Origin: Pantanalinema sp. GBBB05
Lineage (GTDB): Bacteria; Cyanobacteriota; Cyanobacteriia; Leptolyngbyales; Leptolyngbyaceae
Reading direction: 5' to 3'
Length of the DNA stretch: 64,000 nt
Assembly (NCBI GenBank): GCA_016743235.1
Contig: VRZD01000011.1
Coordinates: forward strand, 62,001-126,000
This document shows, piece after piece, positions 17,939 through 28,783 of this stretch (the first letter of the stretch is position 1; each line of letters begins with the position of its first letter). Both the position numbers and the translations under genes were made by a program. Below the pieces are notes generated by a model that made no database searches, was not told the origin of the DNA, and worked only from the letters and a program-made list of their open reading frames with translations.

Positions 17939-19441
17939 TTAGGTATCTGGAATCACGACATCACCAGGTTGTCTCGTTGTTCCAGTCGCAGGTTGAGGAG
18001 AGGGTTGTCCGGTTACGGCTGGAGCGGTTCCAGGTTGTCCGTTGGTCGGCGTTGATGGTAACGGTTGGCTAATTGACGGCTGATTCGTTGGAGTGGCAGG
18101 CATCGTCGGTGAGGTTGCCGCCCCAGCGGGAGCAGGTGCGATCGCCGGTTGTCCAGCAGCCGTTGGCGGAGTTGGAACAGGCTGCCCTGCTGACGCTGGC
18201 GGCACACCAGGAACAAGCGGAGATTGCCCGGTCGGTGTGGCTGGAGCCGGAATAGATTGTCCTGGAGGAGGTGGAGGCAAGGTCGGGGCAACGGGCGATT
18301 GTCCGGTTGGTGCACCAGGAGCGCCAGTGGGTTGCCCAACGGCTGGAGTGGTTGGAGAAGTGGTGGGTTGTCCCGGCACGATCGGGCTACCAGGTTGTCC
18401 AGATTCACCCGCGACAAAGGTAAATGCCACTTGACCCAGCACTTTTTTAGCATCCAAGCTATTGCCGATCGAGTAAATCGTTTCCTTGGTAGAATTAGTC
18501 AAATCGTGCTGTTTATTGTTGCGAATCACATTTTTGCCTAAGTCGGCATCTGAACCTAAATTCGGTTTGGCTTTAATCGTGATCACAATGCCATCCCGGT
18601 TGTTATTCTCAATCAAATTATTTCGTAGCACGGGGCTGGCAGAGTCGTTGATATAAATGCCATCCACATTTTGCACAATCTGATTACTATCCACGATTGG
18701 GGCAGAAAATCCTCCGATCGCCAATCCAAATCCCGTATCTTGAAACACGTTATTGCGAATCTCACCCTTGGCTTTAGAGGCTAGTGAAATCCCATTGCCA
18801 CCGTTCTTAAAGAAGACATTACTAACAATCTTGGGATTCCCTGTCCCTGTGACAAAAATCCCTTCCCGGTGACTACTCATAAACGTACAATTTTGGATCA
18901 AAGGACTACCCCCTTCAATCCAAATTCCTGTCCCCCGAACATTCGGATTACTAACAGCAATGCCCCGAATCTCCGCATCTTTTTCAATCCAAATCGCCAT
19001 ATTTTGACGGGCAAAGGTAGGACTAATATTTTGTCCGCCACCACTAATCACCACGCTCTGCCCCCGATCGGCTTCACTCCCTAATAGCACTACGCCACGT
19101 GGAATCATCAGGGGAAAAACTTCACCAGTCTGTTGAGAATAAGTCCCCGGAGCCACTTGCACGATCGTGCCTGGAGCCGCTTGTTTGAGCGCATAGGAAA
19201 TGGTTCGAAAAGGCGCTTCACTGCTTCCAGCTCCCGGAGCATCCTGACTATTGCTAGACATCGGATTGACATAAATCACAGCCACACCAGACGGGGCTTG
19301 AGCAATGGAGAGAGAGGGTGTGGCTGCCTGGGCTAATGCGATCGACTGAGTAGACAACAGCCCAACGGTGTTCGCGCAAAGCATAAGGGCAGCGAAGCCA
19401 ACTCGAATGGGTATAGCAGTGTAGAGGAGAGGTTGGTTCAT
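17939..19441 (-). CDS. Secreted right-handed beta-helix protein (DUF1565) with Pro-rich tail
   Basis: 500 residues. A signal peptide (hydrophobic ~13-37, cleavage near IALAQA) is followed by DUF1565 (VIYVNP, SEAPFRTISYALKQAAPGTI, VAPGTYS) and a parallel beta-helix to about residue 330 with repeats of the NVFFKNGGNGIS and NLIENNNRDGI type. The last ~155 residues are a low-complexity Pro/Thr/Gly/Gln tail built on GQP and TGQSP motifs. Role unknown; extracytoplasmic polysaccharide binding is inferred from the fold. Convergent with trpF (34 bp apart). Confidence 0.85.
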   Translation of the reverse strand: MNQPLLYTAIPIRVGFAALMLCANTVGLLSTQSIALAQAATPSLSIAQAPSGVAVIYVNPMSSNSQDAPGAGSSEAPFRTISYALKQAAPGTIVQVAPGTYSQQTGEVFPLMIPRGVVLLGSEADRGQSVVISGGGQNISPTFARQNMAIWIEKDAEIRGIAVSNPNVRGTGIWIEGGSPLIQNCTFMSSHREGIFVTGTGNPKIVSNVFFKNGGNGISLASKAKGEIRNNVFQDTGFGLAIGGFSAPIVDSNQIVQNVDGIYINDSASPVLRNNLIENNNRDGIVITIKAKPNLGSDADLGKNVIRNNKQHDLTNSTKETIYSIGNSLDAKKVLGQVAFTFVAGESGQPGSPIVPGQPTTSPTTPAVGQPTGAPGAPTGQSPVAPTLPPPPPGQSIPAPATPTGQSPLVPGVPPASAGQPVPTPPTAAGQPAIAPAPAGAATSPTMPATPTNQPSISQPLPSTPTNGQPGTAPAVTGQPSPQPATGTTRQPGDVVIPDT

Positions 19442-19877
19442 AGGATTGAAACTCCCAGTATGGCGGTTACGCGATCCCTGACAGACTCTAAGCAGGATAT
19501 TGAAAACTCTTCAAGGTGATCCGACTCGTTGCAAAACTTGACTTGGCGACCCGATGATCATCCGAAAATATTACTTTCTGGAAAGTTTAATTCATCATTC
19601 TTCACGATCACTGAGTCCTCTGAATACTCTTAAGACGGACGCTGATAGCAAAAGTTTCTACTTGAATCTGACTTTTGATAGAGATAGTTGCAGTGATGAT
19701 ATGGGCATCCTTTCGTCAGGTGTAGCCAGGACTGATGCAAGCATCTATCGTATCGCGCTTGTCGATGATTAAAAGCGCAGAACAACAATGAACTCCTGAA
19801 ATCCGCCGTCTTCTCCTGGTGGAGTATTTGAGCAACAGAATTGACCACTAATGTGTTGGTTTCATAGGAACTAAATT
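19442..19877. other. Intergenic stretch, no gene seen
   Basis: 436 bp between divergent genes. It holds the promoter regions of the beta-helix gene (left) and the DUF1400 gene (right). I see no conserved small frame, hairpin or repeat. Confidence 0.5.
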
Positions 19878-20408
19878 ATGATGATGCCTCATTCGTCACG
19901 GTATCGCTTGTTAAGTTGCGCGATCGGGTTTGGGATAATCATTCAAGCCTTGCCTGTCTTTGCCGCAGAACAGGTCATGCTCAAGTTTGGCATGCTCCGG
20001 CAAGCGATCGCGGTTACAGAACTCTCTAATTTTGCTCAGACCGGACAAGTACCGTCATCGCTGCAAGCTTATATGAAGCTAGCGAAGAAAAGACCTGAAG
20101 AGGTACGTCAAGCGCTAACCCGAACTGTGAAATTAAATGCCGTTGCATTAGATCAACTGTTGAAAAGCCCCACTGGTGGCGCTGTATTGGATCAGGTAGG
20201 TGAAGCAGTATATTCCTCTACCAGCCGGAATAATCGGGTGGCATTGCGAACAGCCTTAGTGCAATCTGCCAGCAATGATGGGCAATTATCTCTATTAGAA
20301 GCGATTCAAAACTACCCTACAGCTCAAGTTCAGGTTGAAAGTAGTCGGGTCGTCAATGCTTATCGGCAACTCAGCCAATTAGAGAAACAAATTCGCGCTC
20401 GCACGTGA
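19878..20408 (+). CDS. DUF1400-only exported protein
   Basis: 176 residues. Signal peptide at about 10-30 with cleavage near VFAAEQV. The rest matches the DUF1400 domain that usually precedes an alpha/beta hydrolase in cyanobacteria: VMLKFGMLRQAIAVTELSNF, TGQVPSSLQAYMKL, then a small-helix region ending LQKQI-like. No catalytic hydrolase domain follows, so this is a stand-alone domain rather than the usual ~500-residue fusion. Three ATGs in a row open the frame. Confidence 0.78.
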   Translation: MMMPHSSRYRLLSCAIGFGIIIQALPVFAAEQVMLKFGMLRQAIAVTELSNFAQTGQVPSSLQAYMKLAKKRPEEVRQALTRTVKLNAVALDQLLKSPTGGAVLDQVGEAVYSSTSRNNRVALRTALVQSASNDGQLSLLEAIQNYPTAQVQVESSRVVNAYRQLSQLEKQIRART

Positions 20409-20447
20409 CATTTGTTCAGACTGAGAGGTTTTAGGACTCACGAACCA

Positions 20448-20517
20448 TGTAGGGGCAGATTTAGGTGCAAATCTTTCTTAGTCAGAATTTGCATCATCAG
20501 CAAAACCTGCCTCTACA
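20448..20517. repeat. MITE-like imperfect palindrome
   Basis: The ends TGTAGGGGCAGATT and the complement of AACCTGCCTCTACA agree at 12 of 14 positions; an inner pair TGCAAAT/ATTTGCA continues the fold. About 70 bp. The GTAGGGGCAGGTTT type of end is common in cyanobacterial intergenic elements. A partial similarity occurs at 55063-55095. Confidence 0.5.
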
Positions 20518-20548
20518 GGAGGAATTTAAATCTTGATACCTAACTCAA

Positions 20549-20791
20549 TTAGTACGCTAGAGTTTCGAGGGTTTCGCGTAAGTAGCGATGCACTAACGTA
20601 TCTAATTCTTGGTTCGGTAGGCGATCGTCTGCACTGTGCTCTAGTTGCCAGCGGCGGAATCCTGAGCTTGCAGCAATGGCTTGCTTCAGGTTGTGCCAAA
20701 TCTGGGAATCTTCCGGCAATCGATCCAGCGTTTCCTGAGGAAGGTTTCTCATGGAAAAAGTATCTCCGAATGAAGGGTTAGAACTAGCCAT
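20549..20791 (-). CDS. Small conserved-looking cyanobacterial protein
   Basis: 80 residues from ATG at 20791 (an earlier start at 20845 would add 18 residues of hydrophobic sequence and is less likely). The C-terminal 60 residues look conserved: LPQETLDRLPEDSQIWHNL, KQAIAASSGFRRWQLE, then LDTLVHRYLRETLETLAY. No named domain recognised. Function unknown. Confidence 0.65.
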   Translation of the reverse strand: MASSNPSFGDTFSMRNLPQETLDRLPEDSQIWHNLKQAIAASSGFRRWQLEHSADDRLPNQELDTLVHRYLRETLETLAY

Positions 20792-21014
20792 AGGGATTAG
20801 GGTGAGGAGGAATTGCAACACGAACGTCGATTGCTTCCCTTCCACAGCATAACGTACCCCTCTATTGGGAGTGTGTCTCTAGTAACACTCTCGAATTCGG
20901 GTTGCCGTACTTCAAGCAACTGAATGGGGTGTAGGAGCAAGGGTTTGGGGCTTCGGAAAGGACAGAATCTACTGATCTAAAAAATCATGGCAGATTGTGA
21001 TATTTGGTCTGGTT

Positions 21015-22658
21015 TCATGAGGAAGTACAAAGAATCGCGGCAGTCGGAGTAAATTGATCGGTTGCAGAGGCTAAATGTTTTAGTAATGTCGCTGGTGGTA
21101 AGGCGGCTTGTAAATGGCTCCAGGGCAGCAGTTGACCTGGTTGCCAATCGCTATGCACGTAAAAGTCTAAATCAGGGAGTTGACCGCGTAGTTCTTTAAA
21201 GGCGCGGCGATAGCTTCCCAGAGAATCGCCATAATGTCGCGTTAATTTGAGTAACTGCGATAAACGGCGATCGCCCCGTGACAATAGCGCTTGAATTACT
21301 GACCAGTTGTAGCTTTCAGGACGAAAATCAATCCCATGCGGACGCAATTGTTTTTGCAGAAATTGTAATCGTTTTTCGGCTTGTCGATTCACCCCAAACC
21401 ATTGAAATGGAGTATGGGCTTTCGGGACAAAGGTACTACATCCTAAAGTTAACCGCAGACCCGGCGCCGCTTTTTTAATCTGCTGCATCATGGCAACGGT
21501 CTGTGCTAAATCTTCCGTTTGTTCATCCGGTAGACCCACCATGCCATACAATTTCAAACTACTTAAACCACCGGCTTTAGCATTAATCGCTGCTTGAATA
21601 ATCTCCTGGTTCAACAGTTTTTTGTTGATGATCTGTCGCAGGCGATCGCTACCTGTTTCAACGGCGATCGTGACGGATTTGGTATCATGTTTGACCAAGG
21701 TTTCTGCCAGTTTAGCTGTGACAGTATTGGTCCGAACGGAGGCAATACTAAGTCGAACGTGGTCATATTCGGGACGATTCAAATAATCCAGTAAGCTCTC
21801 AAATTCGGGATGTTGTGTAACGGATGCCCCTAGTAGTCCCAGGCGATCGGTCACTTGCAAACCCCGGTCGATCGCGGGAATCAGCGATTCTTCAACACTA
21901 GCTGTCCGAAACGGGAGTGTGAGATAACTCGCCAGGCAGAAGCGACACATTTCTGGGCAACTGCGGACTACCTCGACCATATAAATATTTTCCCAAGCGG
22001 CTTTTTCGGTGACTACCGTTGAGGCAGACAGCACATTCCCCCGGTACGTCTGCTTATCAATTTGAGCCGGAATATCACTGTCGATCGCTTGTATATCCGC
22101 GACTCCAGCCTCCGCACTGTGATAAGTCACTTCATACAAACTGGGAATATAAATGCCGGGAATCTTGGCTAACTGTCGCAATTGAGTGGCGCGATCGGCA
22201 TGACGAATGGTTTTGTAACCCTCGATTAATGCCGCTAATAAAATTTCCCCATCGCCTAACAAAATCACATCAAAAAAGTCGGCAAAGGGTTCGGGATTGG
22301 CTGTAAGCACAGGACCACCGCCAAACACTAAGGGATGTTCGGCAGTGCGATCGCGCGTTTCAATTGGAATCTCTAACGATTCCAGCTGATTCAGAATATT
22401 GACGTAATCTAATTCCCAAGAGAGAGAAAACCCTAGCAATTCTGGATTCGCAGGTAATGATTCCTGCACATCAGTAAACAAGCGGCTGACTTGCACATCC
22501 GATCGCGTGGCTAAGGTTGCCCAAACCACTTGATACCCCAAGCTAGTAATGCCCACACTATATTCATTCGGAAAGGCAAAGATGACCGGAATGGCATCCG
22601 ATTCGGGAGTGGTCGGCGTAAATAATAATCGTTCTGCCGCAAACGGAGACTCTGGCAT
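21015..22658 (-). CDS. B12-binding/radical SAM protein of unknown substrate
   Basis: 547 residues. An N-terminal Rossmann-like B12-binding region (FAFPNEYSVGITSLGYQVVW; GGGPVLTANPEPFADFFDVI; LLGDGE) precedes a radical SAM barrel with the cluster motif CPEMCRFC near 234-241 in VRSCPEMCRFCLASYL, and SVTIAVETGSDRLRQIINKK near 331-350. The C-terminal ~100 residues include HTPFQWFGVNRQAEKRLQFL. It resembles the TIGR03960-like proteins that modify nucleic acids or proteins; the substrate is unknown. Monocistronic. Confidence 0.85.
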   Translation of the reverse strand: MPESPFAAERLLFTPTTPESDAIPVIFAFPNEYSVGITSLGYQVVWATLATRSDVQVSRLFTDVQESLPANPELLGFSLSWELDYVNILNQLESLEIPIETRDRTAEHPLVFGGGPVLTANPEPFADFFDVILLGDGEILLAALIEGYKTIRHADRATQLRQLAKIPGIYIPSLYEVTYHSAEAGVADIQAIDSDIPAQIDKQTYRGNVLSASTVVTEKAAWENIYMVEVVRSCPEMCRFCLASYLTLPFRTASVEESLIPAIDRGLQVTDRLGLLGASVTQHPEFESLLDYLNRPEYDHVRLSIASVRTNTVTAKLAETLVKHDTKSVTIAVETGSDRLRQIINKKLLNQEIIQAAINAKAGGLSSLKLYGMVGLPDEQTEDLAQTVAMMQQIKKAAPGLRLTLGCSTFVPKAHTPFQWFGVNRQAEKRLQFLQKQLRPHGIDFRPESYNWSVIQALLSRGDRRLSQLLKLTRHYGDSLGSYRRAFKELRGQLPDLDFYVHSDWQPGQLLPWSHLQAALPPATLLKHLASATDQFTPTAAILCTSS

Positions 22659-22793
22659 TGAAGCGTCGTGATAATAAGGAACTTGAATCGTCAGGAAGCA
22701 TCGTCAAATCGATCGTAGCGTTTCTGCGATCGGCTTGTTAATGACTAAACAACCCAATTGAGCAGGTTGTTACCTGATTAGATGCCCAAACAA

Positions 22794-23039
22794 CTACACT
22801 GCTGCCTCAACCGGACTAGATTCGTTAGTGATCGGTTCAAAATGCAAAACCATGATTTGATTCGGGCGCAGACCAACGGATTCATAGGTTCGACCATGAC
22901 GATCGCTAAACTCGACTTCAAAAGCCGCACCGTTAGCCAGAATTTCAACGGCTGTCCCTACTTGCCCGCGCCAGAGATTATATTCAGGTAAATCAGTTGT
23001 TAGAGCAACTACATCAAGTAATTTAGCGATTTTAGTCAT
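22794..23039 (-). CDS. DUF4926 domain protein
   Basis: 81 residues: LDVVALTTDLPEYNLWRGQVGT, then EVEFSDRHGRTYESVGLRP and QIMVLHFEP. This is the DUF4926 small beta-barrel family, often encoded next to candidate toxins (DUF6883) and thought to be antitoxin-like. No DUF6883 gene is present; the neighbour is instead a broken vapC fragment on the other strand. Confidence 0.82.
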   Translation of the reverse strand: MTKIAKLLDVVALTTDLPEYNLWRGQVGTAVEILANGAAFEVEFSDRHGRTYESVGLRPNQIMVLHFEPITNESSPVEAAV

Positions 23040-23042
23040 CTT

Positions 23043-23240
23043 AATCTTGCCTCCAGCACTACAAGAATGCTGATTGGGGGAGAGTTGGCAGGCGGGCTAG
23101 AACAAAATAGTCGTCCTATGCCTGCCATTGATTCTCTAATTGCGGCGATTGCGCTGCGGGGTGATTTTCACTTGGTAACTCGGAATACAAATGATTTTCG
23201 AGCGACCGGAGTAAGCATCGTGAATCCCTGGCAGGTGTGA
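23043..23240 (+). pseudogene. 3' remnant of a vapC-type PIN-domain toxin
   Basis: An open frame of about 65 codons ends with MPAIDSLIAAIALRGDFHLV, then TRNTNDF and GVSIVNPW. This is the C-terminal third of a VapC ribonuclease, with the DSLIAA aspartate and the TRNxxDF motif. The N-terminal two-thirds with the first catalytic Asp are missing and no vapB precedes it. Its TGA abuts the gcvP stop codon without spacing, so the insertion/deletion junction lies at or before 23055. Confidence 0.72.
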
Positions 23241-26231
23241 TTATTGGTACGCGTCCATTGGTAGGCAGGTACAAACGAGATTGCGATCGCCGTAGGCTTG
23301 ATCAATCCGACTGACAGATGCCCAGAATTTGTTGTTGCGAGTCCAGCCAGTGGGGTAAGCAGCACGTTGACGGGAATAGGGACGATGCCATTCGTCTGCT
23401 ATTAAGGCGCTAGCCGTGTGAGGGGCATTTTTCAGCAGGTTATTCTTGCGATCGACCTTGCCTTCCTCAATTTCCCGAATCTCTTCTCGAATCGCGATCA
23501 AGGCATCACAGAAGCGATCGAGTTCAGCTTGAGATTCGCTTTCCGTTGGTTCCACCATGATCGTTCCAGCAACCGGCCAGGACACCGTAGGCGGATGGAA
23601 GCCGTAATCAATCAAGCGTTTCGCGATATCATCGACTTCGATTTCGGCGGTTTTCTTAAATTGCCGCAGATCGATAATACATTCGTGCGCCACTAACCCC
23701 TGCTGACCTTTGTAAAGGACGGGGTAATGTCCTTCTAAGCGTTTGGCGATGTAATTCGCGTTGAGAATTGCCACCTGAGTCGCTTTCGTTAAACCCTCAG
23801 ATCCCATGAGGGCAATATAAACCCATGAGATCGGCAGAATACTCGGACTCCCCCAGGGTGCAGCCGATACGGCACCGATCCCTTGTTCTCCACCCACGGC
23901 AATCACGGGATGTTGGGGGAGAAAAGGGACGAGATGCTTGGCAACGCCGATCGGTCCCATGCCAGGACCACCACCACCGTGCGGAATACAGAAGGTTTTG
24001 TGCAGATTTAAGTGGCAAACATCCGCGCCAAAATCTGCTGGACGACACAAGCCGACCTGGGCATTCATATTGGCACCATCCATATAAACCTGTCCACCGT
24101 TGGCATGGATGATTTCACAAATTTCGATGATGCCCTCTTCAAACACGCCATGCGTGGAAGGGTAGGTGACCATCAAGGCTGAGAGGCGATCGCGATGGTG
24201 TTCGGCTTTAGCACGGAGGTCAGCGATATCAATGTTGCCGTCTTTGTCACAAGCCACCGCGACAACTTGCATCCCAGCCATCACCGCACTGGCGGGATTC
24301 GTGCCGTGAGCCGATTGGGGAATTAGACAAACCTGCCGATGCGTATCACCGCGAGATTCATGATATTGCCGGATCACCAGTAGTCCGGCATATTCGCCTT
24401 GAGAACCGGCATTCGGTTGTAGGGAAATTCCGGCAAATCCGGTGATCTCGGCTAACCACTGTTCCAATTGTTCAAACAGAGTTTGATACCCGCGAGTTTG
24501 TTCGAGTGGCACAAAGGGATGGATTTGTCCAAATTCTGCCCAGGTGACGGGTAACATTTCCGTCGTGGCATTCAGCTTCATGGTGCAGGAACCCAATGGA
24601 ATCATCGCTGTAGTCAGCGACAGATCCTTAGCCTGCAATTGATAGATGTACCGCAACAATTCGGTTTCCGAGTGATGCGTATTAAAGACGGGATGGGTGA
24701 GATAGGGTGATGTCCGCACCAACTCAGACGGTAGAGATGACACCGGACAATGCAGCAGATCTTCGGGGGTGAAGTGCGCTCCCTGTTCTCCCGCGAAGAT
24801 CTGGAATAGGGCAATTAAATCATCCGAACAGACGGTTTCATCCAGCGATACCCCGATCGCGCGATCGCTAATTCGCCGCAAATTGATGTGATGGGAATGG
24901 GCACGGGCAAGAATCTGATCGACTTGTCCCGCAGGCACTTCTACCCGCAGTGTATCGAAATACGGTTCCGTCCCGAGTTGGTAGCCTAACCGTTGCAAAC
25001 CCGCTGCCAGAATTCCAGTCAAGCAATGGACGCGATCGGCAATTTGTCGAAGTCCCTGTGCCCCGTGGTAGACCGCATACATACTGGCAATGATGGCTAG
25101 TAGCACCTGGGCCGTACAAATATTGCTGGTGGCTTTATCCCGACGAATATGTTGTTCCCGTGTTTGTAAGGCCAACCGTAACGCCGGACGACCTTCGGCA
25201 TCCTTCGATACCCCAACGAGCCGACCTGGGAGTTGTCGCTTAAACGTTTCTTTGGTGGCAAAGTACGCCGCATGAGGGCCACCGTATCCCAAGGGAACCC
25301 CGAAGCGTTGCGTATTACCGATCGCAATATCTGCGCCAAATTCTCCCGGTGGCTTTAATTTAGTCAGACTCAATAGATCCGCCGCGACTGTGACTAAGGC
25401 TCCGGCTGTATGCGCCCGATCGCAGAACTCTCGATAATCGTAAATCGCGCCATCGGTAGCTGGATATTGCAACAACACCCCAAAGACAGCCTGATCAAAT
25501 TGGCACTGACGATGATCGCCGATAATCACCTCAATTCCCAACGCTTTGGCACGGGTCTGCACCACCGCGATCGTCTGGGGATGACAAGCCTCTGACACCC
25601 AAAAGGTTTTCGCTCCCGCTTTATGCAACCCGTAGCTCATAAACATGGCTTCAGCCGCCGCCGTGGCTTCATCTAATAGAGAAGCATTGGCAATCTCCAA
25701 CCCCGTCAAATCCGTAATCATGGTCTGGAAGTTAAGTAGCGCTTCCAACCGACCTTGAGCGATTTCTGGCTGATAGGGCGTATATTGCGTATACCAACCG
25801 GGATTCTCCAAAATATTGCGCTGAATCACGGGTGGGGTAATGCAGTTGGCATACCCCATACCAATGAAAGACCGAAAGACCTGATTTTCGGTGGCAATAT
25901 CTTTTAATTCCTGTAACAGTTCATACTCGCTCTTGGCCGGATTTAGGTGCAGCGGTTGTTTCAGTCGAATCGCTGCCGGAATCGTGGCATCGATCAAAGC
26001 ATCTAAGCTGTCAAACCCCACTACCTTGAGCATCTCCGCAATATCGGCATCATTCGGGCCAATATGTCGTTCAGCAAAGACATCGGTATAGGCTAGAGGC
26101 GACGAATAGATCGCAGTTACCGCCCCCTTCGTAACTGTTCCACGGTTCACCGAGGAGGCTGAATAACTCTCAACACTTGCATTGTCAGCATTAGCAGTGA
26201 TATCGGACTGTTCTATGGAACGCTCTAGCAT
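23241..26231 (-). CDS. gcvP: Glycine dehydrogenase (decarboxylating), P protein
   Basis: PLP subunit of the glycine cleavage system, important in cyanobacterial photorespiration. 996 residues, slightly longer than usual because of an N-terminal extension of about 45 residues before [17 protein letters not shown]. The PLP lysine lies in [18 protein letters not shown] near 745-762; [13 protein letters not shown] near 549-561 and GAQGEY-like [10 protein letters not shown] near 608-617 are also present. Monocistronic; no glycine riboswitch was recognisable in the 215-bp upstream region. Confidence 0.95.
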   Translation of the reverse strand: MLERSIEQSDITANADNASVESYSASSVNRGTVTKGAVTAIYSSPLAYTDVFAERHIGPNDADIAEMLKVVGFDSLDALIDATIPAAIRLKQPLHLNPAKSEYELLQELKDIATENQVFRSFIGMGYANCITPPVIQRNILENPGWYTQYTPYQPEIAQGRLEALLNFQTMITDLTGLEIANASLLDEATAAAEAMFMSYGLHKAGAKTFWVSEACHPQTIAVVQTRAKALGIEVIIGDHRQCQFDQAVFGVLLQYPATDGAIYDYREFCDRAHTAGALVTVAADLLSLTKLKPPGEFGADIAIGNTQRFGVPLGYGGPHAAYFATKETFKRQLPGRLVGVSKDAEGRPALRLALQTREQHIRRDKATSNICTAQVLLAIIASMYAVYHGAQGLRQIADRVHCLTGILAAGLQRLGYQLGTEPYFDTLRVEVPAGQVDQILARAHSHHINLRRISDRAIGVSLDETVCSDDLIALFQIFAGEQGAHFTPEDLLHCPVSSLPSELVRTSPYLTHPVFNTHHSETELLRYIYQLQAKDLSLTTAMIPLGSCTMKLNATTEMLPVTWAEFGQIHPFVPLEQTRGYQTLFEQLEQWLAEITGFAGISLQPNAGSQGEYAGLLVIRQYHESRGDTHRQVCLIPQSAHGTNPASAVMAGMQVVAVACDKDGNIDIADLRAKAEHHRDRLSALMVTYPSTHGVFEEGIIEICEIIHANGGQVYMDGANMNAQVGLCRPADFGADVCHLNLHKTFCIPHGGGGPGMGPIGVAKHLVPFLPQHPVIAVGGEQGIGAVSAAPWGSPSILPISWVYIALMGSEGLTKATQVAILNANYIAKRLEGHYPVLYKGQQGLVAHECIIDLRQFKKTAEIEVDDIAKRLIDYGFHPPTVSWPVAGTIMVEPTESESQAELDRFCDALIAIREEIREIEEGKVDRKNNLLKNAPHTASALIADEWHRPYSRQRAAYPTGWTRNNKFWASVSRIDQAYGDRNLVCTCLPMDAYQ

Positions 26232-26446
26232 AAAAGACTCAAGGGATTAGGTGCTTGGGTGCCGCCGCAGACGACGCTCTTTATATTTTGCAACAAATCC
26301 ACCTTAAGCATGGTACTTTGCCAAGAGATCTCGCCAAGATCACAGCAGAGAAGGTGCTGATTGATGTGGCGATCGCTGTTTTTGTCATGCCTTTAGTCCC
26401 TTATATAGGTTAGTCTACGCAACTACAAAGTGCGTTTACACAGCCA

Positions 26447-27277
26447 TTATTTCGAGCAAGATGCCAATTCTCTTTGTTCACACAGCATGATTCCTGATGA
26501 AATCCAGCGATCGCCATCACGAATTAGTTGATAGGTTCTATAGCGTTTGTCTTTAGTATCCAGGTTTCTAGAACCAATCACGTATTCCTGAAGCACCATT
26601 TGATCCTTGATCAACGTATATCTAGACTGACTAAAGCATCTCCATTGTCCATCGCATCTATGCAGCAAAATCAGTTCTCGTTTAGCTGGATTAAATTGGT
26701 GATAGCCCGCGATCGCTGGACTATCACGGTCAGTAATGGGTACTTCTTTCGGGCTATTTGATTCATAACCACTCAATTTTGTTAAGCGTAATGGCTGAGT
26801 CTGGATTCCGGTTACTGTAGAGAATAAGAAATATACTCCACCTGGCTGATAAGCACCTGTAAAGCATTGTAAGTAGAGAAGATATTGATTGTCAGCGAGT
26901 CTCAAGAAGCTAATGAAGCGATTTTGAGGTTGATAAAGCTTTCCTGACAGACTACTAATGCTACACGTTTCTACAAGACTACTAAACTTTTCTGGTTAAG
27001 ATAAAACTTTATCAATCACTGGTCTTAAGCCTGGTTTTTCTAGCCTAGATTGTTTTATGTGATCAGTCATATTTTTAATAGCTAATGCTTCACCTTTTAT
27101 GCCCTCATTATTACTAGCCTGATGATTGGGTAACGTACTTTTAACCTCCTGATTTGTAGTTATACGAGTAGTTGCAGTAGAATATTTGGGAAATTCCTTC
27201 GTTTGGTTTTGGCAGGAGGATAACAGGATTAGCAAACCTACAATGAGAAGATGGTTAATAACAGGTCGTTTAAGCAT
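26447..27277 (-). pseudogene. Lipoprotein gene interrupted by an in-frame TAA (possibly DUF1176-like)
   Basis: A single frame of 277 codons is split by one stop, TAA at 26998-26996. The first part (93 residues) has a lipoprotein signal, LLIVGLLILLSSC. The frame continues without shift after the stop (PEKFSSLVETCSIS, KLYQPQNRFISFLRLADNQY, then FTGAYQPGGVYFLF and RCFSQSRYTLIKD) to a TAG at 26447. A CAA-to-TAA change would explain it. The C-terminal part resembles DUF1176-type domains; this is tentative. A TTG at 26905 could restart translation of the last 152 residues, without a signal peptide. Confidence 0.75.
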
Positions 27278-27593
27278 TAATTAACTTGCTATAGTCAAGC
27301 ATTTCAAACTAATTTGTAATTATTCTCGGTTTGATTCAGTGCTGATTCTAGACAACCTAGATATTTGCCCTGAGTATCGAGATGCTATCGATCATTGAAA
27401 ACAGATCTATGGCTCTGCTTATAACATTTCTGTTGTAGGACAAAGCAATTTAAACAGATGCTAATACTTATGAAAGGCAACACCGATCGCATTTGCTATC
27501 CATACAAACACAATCGGTGACGATGCCACCTGGAAGGTTAGTTTTCTCCTGAATAGGTGACCAGAGCTAGGGTTGTTCGCCCCAATCCATAGT
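27278..27593. other. Intergenic stretch, no gene seen
   Basis: 316 AT-rich bases between mtnA (downstream end) and the broken lipoprotein gene (5' end). It should contain the lipoprotein promoter. A short minus-strand frame overlapping the mtnA end is not convincing. Confidence 0.45.
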
Positions 27594-28652
27594 TTAAGCA
27601 GTGACCAGTGATTGCAGACGCGATTGGAGATCAGCCGGAGCGATCGCCCCATGCTCAGTGATAATCGCAGTAATTAAATGCGCTGGTGTCACATCAAAGG
27701 CGGGATTGTAGAACTCGGCTCCCTGAGGGCAGAGGATGGTATTGCCCACAGAGTAAATTTCGCTGGGGTGACGTTCTTCGATCGGGATCCGGCTGCCATC
27801 GCTAATGGCAAAATCGATCGTCGAAAGTGGTGCCGCTACAAAGAAAGGAATATTGTGAGCTTTAGCGACTAGTGCCACACTGTAAGTGCCAATTTTATTC
27901 GCCGTATCGCCATTCGCCGCAATCCGATCGGCTCCCACCACCACTGCATCAATCATGCCACGCTGCATACAGTGAGCCGCCATATTATCGGTAATCACCG
28001 TGACGGGAATCCCTTCCTGCACACATTCCCAGGCAGTCAGTTTTGCCCCTTGCAGACGCGGACGCGTTTCATCGGCAAATACCCGTTCCAAGCGTCCGGC
28101 TGTCCAGGCAGACCTTACAACTCCAAGAGCTGTCCCATATCCTGCTGTAGCTAAGGCTCCGGCATTACAGTGAGTCAGCAGCCGTAATTTGCCGGGCTGG
28201 CTGGGTAATACGGTTAAACCATGATCACCAATTTGCTGACAGGTTCGCACATCATCGGCATTAATCGTTTGCGCCGTTTCCAGTAACACGGCTTTAATTT
28301 GAGCAACGTCACCACTAGTTTGATGAGCGGTTTTCAGCATCAGATCGATCGCCCAAAACAGATTTACTGCCGTGGGTCGAGTTGCCCGTAACCGTTTCGC
28401 GACTACTTCCAGTTGCGCTAAAAATTGGTGACGATCGCTGGTCTGAATCTCTCTGGCTCCCAGGTACATGCCATACGCTGCCGCTACACCGATCGCCGGC
28501 GCACCCCGGACAATCATGGTTTCGATCGCCGTTGCCATGGCTTCGGCTTGGTGGATGTCCACCACCTCATAATCATTGGGTAAACGGGTTTGGTCAATCA
28601 ACAGGACACGATCGTCCTTCCAGATCACGGGATATACCGGATTAGCAGCCAT
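27594..28652 (-). CDS. mtnA: Methylthioribose-1-phosphate isomerase
   Basis: Methionine-salvage isomerase producing methylthioribulose-1-phosphate; eIF2B-like fold. 352 residues from ATG at 28652 ([14 protein letters not shown]); a GTG at 28679 would add nine residues. Motifs: [15 protein letters not shown] near 49-63, catalytic Cys in [18 protein letters not shown] near 155-172, catalytic Asp in [19 protein letters not shown] near 234-252. dxs ends 131 bp upstream on the same strand. Confidence 0.95.
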   Translation of the reverse strand: MAANPVYPVIWKDDRVLLIDQTRLPNDYEVVDIHQAEAMATAIETMIVRGAPAIGVAAAYGMYLGAREIQTSDRHQFLAQLEVVAKRLRATRPTAVNLFWAIDLMLKTAHQTSGDVAQIKAVLLETAQTINADDVRTCQQIGDHGLTVLPSQPGKLRLLTHCNAGALATAGYGTALGVVRSAWTAGRLERVFADETRPRLQGAKLTAWECVQEGIPVTVITDNMAAHCMQRGMIDAVVVGADRIAANGDTANKIGTYSVALVAKAHNIPFFVAAPLSTIDFAISDGSRIPIEERHPSEIYSVGNTILCPQGAEFYNPAFDVTPAHLITAIITEHGAIAPADLQSRLQSLVTA

Positions 28653-28783
28653 GAATTTTGCTTCGGGAGTCAACAGCACTCCTCATTTTACTAGTCCATC
28701 TGTCGCCATTAGTCGCCAGAAAGTCGATCTCGGGGAACAGCCCCGTGATCGACTCCTTAAGTTGCTTAATTTAACGCAATTAG

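Noticed and set aside
18073..18541. Plus-strand Gly/Cys-rich and related frames opposite the beta-helix gene tail
   Set aside because: They are shadows of the Pro/Gly/Gln-rich tail of the real minus-strand gene.
26232..26446. Glycine riboswitch upstream of gcvP
   Set aside because: No convincing aptamer core pattern could be found by eye.
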